A stretch of 11,838 nt of DNA from an uncultured Coprococcus sp. (GTDB lineage Bacteria; Bacillota; Clostridia; Lachnospirales; Lachnospiraceae): positions 1 to 11,838 of the forward strand of contig URJU01000055.1 of the NCBI GenBank assembly GCA_900548315.1. The letters run 5' to 3'. Positions within the stretch are counted from its first letter, which is position 1, and each line of letters opens with the position of its first letter. Under the pieces are notes generated by a model. That model worked only from the letters and a program-made list of their open reading frames with translations. It made no database searches and was not told the DNA's origin. Made by a program: the position numbers and the translations under genes. Below are positions 7,854 to 11,838 of this stretch, in pieces.

Positions 7854-8990
7854 CCTGACAGCTTTAAATCTGTCATACCGTAGAGAAGATATATCCACAA
7901 CCGTCTTCTCGCCGAGCGTCATCTGTGAGAGCATCAGTCCAACAGCCGGTGCTGTTCCAAATCCATGTCCTGTAAATCCGCATGCAAGGATAAGTCCCGG
8001 CACTTCGTCAACCTCACTTATGACGGGAACCCCATCGTAGCAGAGATCAAGCCATCCGCCCCAGGTTCTGACAATCTTCGCATCCGCCAGCATCGGTATA
8101 TATCCCATGATCGCCCTGCATCCAGCAGATACGGTGAGTGGTGAAGTCTTGAGTTCATCCAGTCCCATGTCCGTTGTCTCCTCAAGTCCTGAATCCGAAC
8201 CAAATACAAATGATCCGTGCTGCGACTGATGCCCGTAGAAATCAGCTGATGCAACGCCAAGCATGATATCAAACATATGAGGCTGAACCTCCGTAACCAA
8301 TGCCTCCTCAAAATACTTTGTCATCGGCACATCTATTCCAACTGTCCTTGCGATGAATCTGCTCTCATATCCGGCAGCCAGGATAACCTTGTCCGCCTCG
8401 AACACCTCACCTGATTCCAGTATGACCTTTCTGAGTTTTCCCTTCACCTTCTCAAGTGCAACGACCTTTGCGTCAGTGAAGAAATTTACCCCAAGCTCAG
8501 TTGCCCTCTTGTAGTACGCAAGAGTCGTCAACATAGGATTTGCGTGTCCATCTGTAGGACACCAGCTTGCACCGATTATCTCGTCAGAGAGGTATGGGCA
8601 TATCTCCTTCACCTCTTTGCCGTCTATGATCTTCATGTCAAGTCCGAGGGAGTTTGCATTTGCCGCAAGGTTCCTGAGCTTTTCCATGTGGGCGTCCGTC
8701 TTGCCAAGTCTGAGGTTGCCCTTCTGATAATACTCCACGTCAACTCCAAGCTCCTCGGAAAGTGTCGGCCACATATTCTGCACAGCATACATAGCGTATG
8801 GCAGCTCCCTTACATCTCTTCCCGACTGTCTGACTCCACCTCCGTTTCGTGAAGAACCTCCGTGTCCTATGCTCGGGCTGCCCTCAAGCACTATGACATC
8901 CTTCATCCCGGCCTTTGCCAGATAGTAAGCTGCAGCGCATCCATTTACTCCGCCGCCGATGATTATAACCTCTGCTGTATGTTTACTCAT
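7851..8990 (-). CDS. FAD-dependent oxidoreductase, DAO family (HcnC / amino-acid dehydrogenase beta-like subunit)
   Basis: This 379-residue protein is predicted to be the substrate-oxidising subunit. FAD-binding G12-x-G14-x-x-G17 (IIGGGVNG) is followed by E36 at the end of strand 2, the residue that holds the ribose of FAD. 'GGSSRNGGGVRQ' (44-55) is typical of HcnC, proline dehydrogenase beta and related dye-linked dehydrogenases. The C-terminal FAD motif 'GFTGHGFGTAPAVG' lies at 338-351. There is no Cys or His of the kind used for covalent flavin in sarcosine oxidases next to the N-terminal motif. A GTG/ATG start further upstream would add eight residues, but GGAGGTGAG before the ATG at 8990 fits the inner start, which overlaps the BFD-like gene stop by eight bases (ATGAGTAA). 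Enzymes of this type oxidise C-N bonds of amino acids, imino acids, opines or glycine. The exact substrate is not readable. Confidence 0.9.
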   Translation of the reverse strand: MSKHTAEVIIIGGGVNGCAAAYYLAKAGMKDVIVLEGSPSIGHGGSSRNGGGVRQSGRDVRELPYAMYAVQNMWPTLSEELGVDVEYYQKGNLRLGKTDAHMEKLRNLAANANSLGLDMKIIDGKEVKEICPYLSDEIIGASWCPTDGHANPMLTTLAYYKRATELGVNFFTDAKVVALEKVKGKLRKVILESGEVFEADKVILAAGYESRFIARTVGIDVPMTKYFEEALVTEVQPHMFDIMLGVASADFYGHQSQHGSFVFGSDSGLEETTDMGLDELKTSPLTVSAGCRAIMGYIPMLADAKIVRTWGGWLDLCYDGVPVISEVDEVPGLILACGFTGHGFGTAPAVGLMLSQMTLGEKTVVDISSLRYDRFKAVR

Positions 8991-9315
8991 GAGCCTCACC
9001 TCCATCTCTCGCAAGTATGCGCATCTCCGTAGGTCTCATAGGTGCCCTTGACGTAGCTGGCTCTATGTCAAGAGGTGACACATGAAGTTCCCTTGCCACA
9101 ATACTCTTCACCAGCTTGCCACAGGTCTGTCCCTGACACAATCCCATTCCGCACCTGAGGAATCTTCTTATCTCTTCTATAGTCAGCATTCCCGCATGGA
9201 CTGCCTGCCTTATCTCGCCCTTTGTGACCTCCTCGCATCTGCACACCAGCATGTCGTCATCCGGTGCCGGAACATAAGGTCCTATGGCGTCAAGTTTTTC
9301 TCTGATATCTATCAT
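8983..9315 (-). CDS. BFD-like [2Fe-2S]-binding protein, separate domain of the flavoenzyme
   Basis: This 110-residue protein has the BFD-type cluster pattern C25-x-C27 ('VCRCEE') and C60-x4-C65 ('GLCQGQTC'), about 32 residues apart, with an extra C55 in 'RCGMG'. In HcnB, octopine/nopaline oxidase and many proline dehydrogenase alpha subunits this domain is fused to the C terminus of the large FAD protein. Here it is its own gene, starting within the stop of that large protein's gene (ATGA, four-base overlap) with an AAGGAGGTG ribosome binding site. It should carry electrons between the DAO-family subunit and the large FAD subunit. The last 35 or so residues have no recognisable motif. Confidence 0.9.
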   Translation of the reverse strand: MIDIREKLDAIGPYVPAPDDDMLVCRCEEVTKGEIRQAVHAGMLTIEEIRRFLRCGMGLCQGQTCGKLVKSIVARELHVSPLDIEPATSRAPMRPTEMRILARDGGEAHE

Positions 9316-10889
9316 AACCGCACCTCCTTGAAAAATCTTGCCTTCATCACCATGTCCTTCGGCACCTTCATGGTCAGCAGATTTGTATGGTCAAATGCTT
9401 TTGCACTTCTGACACTTACGACCTCCGCCTCGCACACCTCATGTCCATCACGTCCAAGTGCCACGCCCTTAGTTCCTTTCTCTGGAATAGGCAGGAACTC
9501 ATATGGTAATGTCACCGTTCCATAGCCATCCCCGGTGTCCTCGTCAACCAGGAATATGGCCTGTCCTGAACAGCTTGCAACGCACATGCCACATCCTATA
9601 CATGGATTTTCCGTCACTGTCGGAAGAGAGGTTATATTTGCCCCTATGCTTATGCACCCCTTCGGGCACGCATCCTGGCACGGGTTGCACGGGATGTTCT
9701 GGGTGCACTCTATAACCGGGTGTATTCCCTTCCTGTGAGTCACTCCCGGATATCTCTCTATCTCATCATCTGCCACAAAACCATGCTCCAGCAGATTCAT
9801 CGATATGTCTATGCCTTCCTCTGTCTTCTCGATCAGCTTGCCCCTGTTCTTCGGTGCAAACATTCCCTCACGGAGGCTGCCAAGCGCATCCTCAAGCTCT
9901 GATGCACGCTTTTCCATCTCTGATTTACCTATAAATCCGAGATCCTGAGATATGACAGAGCCCGCTATCCTGCCCTCGATCATGGCTGAACTTGCCTCCT
10001 CGATTCCGGACACATCGCCGGCTGCAAATATTCCTGGCACGGATGTTCTGCCCCACTCGTCACACTCAGGAACATATCCGCCCGGAGTATCCTTCATCTT
10101 TACGCCCGCCTGCTTTAAAAGCTGTGACATAGGCGAAAGTCCAACTGCAACGCATATCGTATCAACGTCAAATGTCTTTTCGGTTCCCTCTATGAAATTG
10201 AAATGGCTGTCTACCTGTGCGATCGTCACTCCTGTCACCCTGTCGGTTCCACTCGCCTCAACTATTGTATGTGACAGGTAAAATGGAACTCCGCATCTCG
10301 ATATCTTTGCAGCATGTACTCCATATCCTCCGATCCTCGGTGCCGCATCAACCAGTGCCACTACCTCACAGCCAGCCTGCATGAGCTGATAGCTGACGAC
10401 AAGCCCGACATTTCCTGATCCGAGCATCAGTATCCTGTTGCCCGGCTTTATGTGGTGAAGATTCATCATAGTCTGGGCGGCACCTGCGCCGATGACTCCC
10501 GGAATTGTCCAGCCCTTGAAGGTTACCATGTTCTCGCTGGCCCCTGTCGCCACAAGCACACTGTCTCCTTTGAAATGCTTTATCTCATCACCAATCCTGA
10601 CTGTTACCTCCTTCTCATCATAGAGTCCAACAACTGTGGCATTGAGCCGCACATCCACGCCCAGTTTATTCGCCTCCTCAAGAAGTTCGTAACCTATGTT
10701 GAATCCTCTTATCTTCGCCTTGTGTTCCTTTGAACCGAAGAACTTGTGTATCTGCTTAAAGAGCTGACCGCCCGGCTTTGCATTCTCATCAAATACTATC
10801 GGTTTCATTCCGTTCTTCGCAGCCTCTATTGCAGCGGAAAGTCCTGCCGGGCCTGCGCCTATCACTATCAGATCATATCTCTCTATCAT
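9312..10889 (-). CDS. FAD/NAD(P)-dependent oxidoreductase with a two-cluster ferredoxin-like region (HcnB / dehydrogenase alpha-like subunit)
   Basis: This is a 525-residue electron-transfer subunit. An N-terminal FAD site (GAGPAG, 11-16; GGQ, 40-42), a central NAD(P)-type Rossmann site (GSGNVG, 157-162), ATGA (114-117) and AAGD (289-292) define a class II pyridine nucleotide-disulfide oxidoreductase fold, without a CxxC redox disulfide in the middle. After residue 390 there are nine cysteines. C395, C401, C404 and C408-Pro resemble one [4Fe-4S] motif, C430-x2-C433-x2-C436-x3-C440 is a second, and C412 is extra. HcnB-like proteins usually have a BFD domain in this position; here the ferredoxin region is present and BFD is a separate gene. 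A GTG at 10898 lies inside the ribosome binding site AGGAGGTGA, so the ATG at 10889 is taken as start. The gene follows the [2Fe-2S] gene after 12 bases. The clusters suggest an outlet to ferredoxin or another low-potential carrier. Confidence 0.9.
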   Translation of the reverse strand: MIERYDLIVIGAGPAGLSAAIEAAKNGMKPIVFDENAKPGGQLFKQIHKFFGSKEHKAKIRGFNIGYELLEEANKLGVDVRLNATVVGLYDEKEVTVRIGDEIKHFKGDSVLVATGASENMVTFKGWTIPGVIGAGAAQTMMNLHHIKPGNRILMLGSGNVGLVVSYQLMQAGCEVVALVDAAPRIGGYGVHAAKISRCGVPFYLSHTIVEASGTDRVTGVTIAQVDSHFNFIEGTEKTFDVDTICVAVGLSPMSQLLKQAGVKMKDTPGGYVPECDEWGRTSVPGIFAAGDVSGIEEASSAMIEGRIAGSVISQDLGFIGKSEMEKRASELEDALGSLREGMFAPKNRGKLIEKTEEGIDISMNLLEHGFVADDEIERYPGVTHRKGIHPVIECTQNIPCNPCQDACPKGCISIGANITSLPTVTENPCIGCGMCVASCSGQAIFLVDEDTGDGYGTVTLPYEFLPIPEKGTKGVALGRDGHEVCEAEVVSVRSAKAFDHTNLLTMKVPKDMVMKARFFKEVRL

Positions 10890-10901
10890 AGCGGTCACCT
10901 C

Positions 10902-11219
10902 CTAAAAATCCTTCTCTGCCGATGCACCATACTGCGTTCTCACGTCCATTCCCTCTTCCAAAGGAGTGATGCACGTTCTTATATTTGGTTTGCCATTTAC
11001 GACCATGACACAGTCCGTACATCTTCCTATGGCACAGAATACACCTCGCGGCTCATGTCTCTTCTTGGTATATCTGTGTGTCATGACACCCGCAACTCTG
11101 AGCGCCGCCGCTATCGGCTCGCCCTCTATTCCCTGAAGTGTCTGTCCATCATATGTAAAATTCACCAGCCTGCCCTCCGGGGTGTCCCCCAGTATCGGGT
11201 GAGTTAATATCCTATCCAT
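10902..11219 (-). CDS. [2Fe-2S]-binding protein, HcnA-like subunit
   Basis: This 105-residue protein is the first of the six-gene operon. It has the plant-ferredoxin-like pattern C62-x4-C67-x2-C70 and C83 ('FCAIGRCTDC...IRTC'), as in HcnA and the small subunits of opine oxidases and dye-linked proline dehydrogenases. The preceding 'GEPIAAALRVAGV' segment is typical of these proteins. An ATG two codons upstream (11225) is only one or two bases from the ribosome binding site AAGGAGGA, whereas the ATG at 11219 is seven bases away and is chosen. With the MerR-type promoter at 11261-11291 this gives a leader of about 35 bases. Confidence 0.88.
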   Translation of the reverse strand: MDRILTHPILGDTPEGRLVNFTYDGQTLQGIEGEPIAAALRVAGVMTHRYTKKRHEPRGVFCAIGRCTDCVMVVNGKPNIRTCITPLEEGMDVRTQYGASAEKDF

Positions 11220-11260
11220 AGCCATTCCTCCTTTTTTGTATGTTCAATTAACTTGGTGAA

Positions 11261-11291
11261 ATGGTAAACCCTTGTACCATGCTAGAGTCAA
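11261..11291 (-). promoter_or_regulatory. MerR-type promoter and operator of the catabolic operon
   Basis: On the minus strand TTGACT (11291-11286) and TACCAT (11266-11261) are separated by 19 bases, the over-long spacer typical of promoters twisted open by MerR-family activators. Dyad symmetry lies within it: ACTCT (11288-11284) faces AGGGT (11272-11268) with four of five pairs matching, and ATGGTA/TACCAT (11280-11275 and 11266-11261) is a perfect six-base inverted repeat. A MerR-family gene begins 260 bases away in the opposite direction. Predicted transcription start is near 11254. Confidence 0.75.
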
Positions 11292-11550
11292 TGCACTTGA
11301 TTTGTTTTTGATGATTTCGGAATATGTGAAGATTTCTCTATATATTAGCTTAATTTTATTAAGTATTTTCAAAGAAAATAGAATTTGATTAGGTGGTGTG
11401 TTACTATACAGGCATATAAATATCATGTACATAAAGTGTATTACAGAATATTTTGGGCACGATACATATACATGCAACCAGTATTTGAGTTATACACAAC
11501 CACCAGCTGCCAGAAGTTTGTTGTACGAGATCGGGAATTGGAGATATATT
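11292..11550. other. AT-rich divergent intergenic region
   Basis: These bases lie between the MerR-type promoter and the MerR gene. They are clearly more AT-rich than the surrounding genes and contain no convincing ORF with a ribosome binding site. Two tandem palindromes are listed separately. I could not settle on a plus-strand promoter for the regulator gene; several TTGATT-like and TATA-like strings occur, but none at good spacing. Confidence 0.6.
11349..11380. repeat. Two abutting AT-rich palindromes
   Basis: CTTAAT-TTT-ATTAAG (11349-11363) is followed directly by TATTTTC-AAA-GAAAATA (11364-11380). Both have perfect arms (six and seven bases) around a three-base centre, and their centres are 16 bases apart. 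They could be operator sites for a second regulator or for control of the MerR gene. Being AT-rich, they could also be chance. Confidence 0.4.
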
Positions 11551-11838
11551 ATGAAGAAAAAAGATACATTCAAGATTGGGGAGCTGTCTAAGCTTTTTGA
11601 TATCGGCGTAGATTCCATCAGATATTACGAAAAGGTTGGTATACTGCACCCTGTGAGAAATGATGAGAACAATTACAGAATGTACACAATAGATGACGTG
11701 CGCCGTCTTGCACTTATCCGTGAACTTCTGGGACTCAGTTTCTCTACTGACCAGATACGTGAATATGACGAGGACAGAAATGTCAAAAGTACCACAGAAC
11801 TGCTGCAAACGGAGCTTGATGTGGTCGACTCTCAGATT
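11551..11838 (+). CDS. MerR-family transcriptional regulator (partial, 3' end outside window)
   Basis: The frame is open from the ATG at 11551 to the window end, 96 residues. GGAGA lies seven bases upstream of the start. Residues 7-75 form the MerR winged helix-turn-helix: 'FKIGELSKLFDIGVDSIRYYEKVGIL' with the diagnostic RYYE at 24-27, then 'NYRMYTIDDVRRLALIRELLGLSFSTDQI'. The following residues start the dimerisation helix. No cysteine occurs in the visible part, so a thiol-based metal or aldehyde sensor would need Cys further on. The effector domain is cut off and the ligand is unknown. It is divergent from the flavoenzyme operon, whose promoter has the 19-base spacer used by MerR proteins, so it is very probably that operon's activator. 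Confidence 0.93.
   Translation, partial: MKKKDTFKIGELSKLFDIGVDSIRYYEKVGILHPVRNDENNYRMYTIDDVRRLALIRELLGLSFSTDQIREYDEDRNVKSTTELLQTELDVVDSQI

Noticed and set aside
9312..10889. Large FAD protein as thioredoxin reductase or glutamate synthase small subunit
   Set aside because: No redox CxxC in the expected central position, and the neighbouring HcnA-, BFD- and HcnC-like genes point to the multi-subunit dehydrogenase family.
10746..11207. 153-codon plus-strand ORF across the HcnA-like and large FAD genes
   Set aside because: Antisense to two well-supported genes, with no family-like motif and no ribosome binding site.
11244..11477. 77-codon minus-strand ORF in the divergent intergenic region
   Set aside because: Low-complexity Ile/Lys/Tyr/Ser content of AT-rich noncoding DNA; it covers the MerR-type promoter and lacks a ribosome binding site.
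11404..11808. 134-codon minus-strand ORF opposite the MerR gene
   Set aside because: It overlaps the clear MerR coding sequence, and the rest is in the AT-rich intergenic region; no recognisable protein features.

Overview
The window looks like a chromosomal segment from an anaerobic gut Firmicute of the Lachnospiraceae type (Coprococcus or Eubacterium-like). The basis is the moderate GC content, strong AGGAGG-type ribosome binding sites, dense operons with 1-14 base overlaps, and protein families typical of that group. The genus is an inference. I see no tRNA, rRNA, CRISPR array, insertion sequence or integrase.

Left half, positions 1-4434, minus strand: a four-gene ABC-2 export operon read right to left. 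It encodes an ATPase, a six-helix permease, a GldG-like auxiliary membrane protein and a DUF4340 membrane-anchored protein whose 3' end runs off the window. All four genes overlap end to start. A lone OmpR/PhoB-type response regulator (4630-5310, plus strand) is divergent from it. The 195-base space between them holds TGAAA-containing direct repeats at roughly helical spacing. These overlap the place where the operon promoter should have a -35 box, so the regulator probably controls the transporter. No histidine kinase is present in the window.

Right half, positions 5316-11838: a self-contained catabolic unit. A MerR-family regulator (11551 onward, cut at the window end) is divergent from six minus-strand genes. 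The first four encode a split, HcnABC-like or dye-linked amino-acid-dehydrogenase-like flavoenzyme: a 105-aa [2Fe-2S] protein, a 525-aa FAD/NAD(P) protein with an added two-cluster ferredoxin region, a 110-aa BFD-like [2Fe-2S] protein, and a 379-aa DAO-family FAD oxidoreductase. After a 117-base gap come an iron-type alcohol dehydrogenase and an ornithine cyclodeaminase/mu-crystallin-family protein of the kind often labelled tyramine oxidase subunit B. The unit opens with a MerR-type promoter (TTGACT, 19-base spacer, TACCAT) and closes with a perfect 12-bp stem terminator shared with the response regulator.

Working model (inference): an amine, amino acid or opine-like secondary amine is oxidised by the flavoenzyme. 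Electrons pass through the iron-sulfur proteins, and the resulting imine/aldehyde is handled by the cyclodeaminase-like protein and reduced to an alcohol by the Fe-ADH. The substrate cannot be read from the sequence. For four genes in this half I moved the start a few codons inward, because the ribosome binding site fits an inner ATG.
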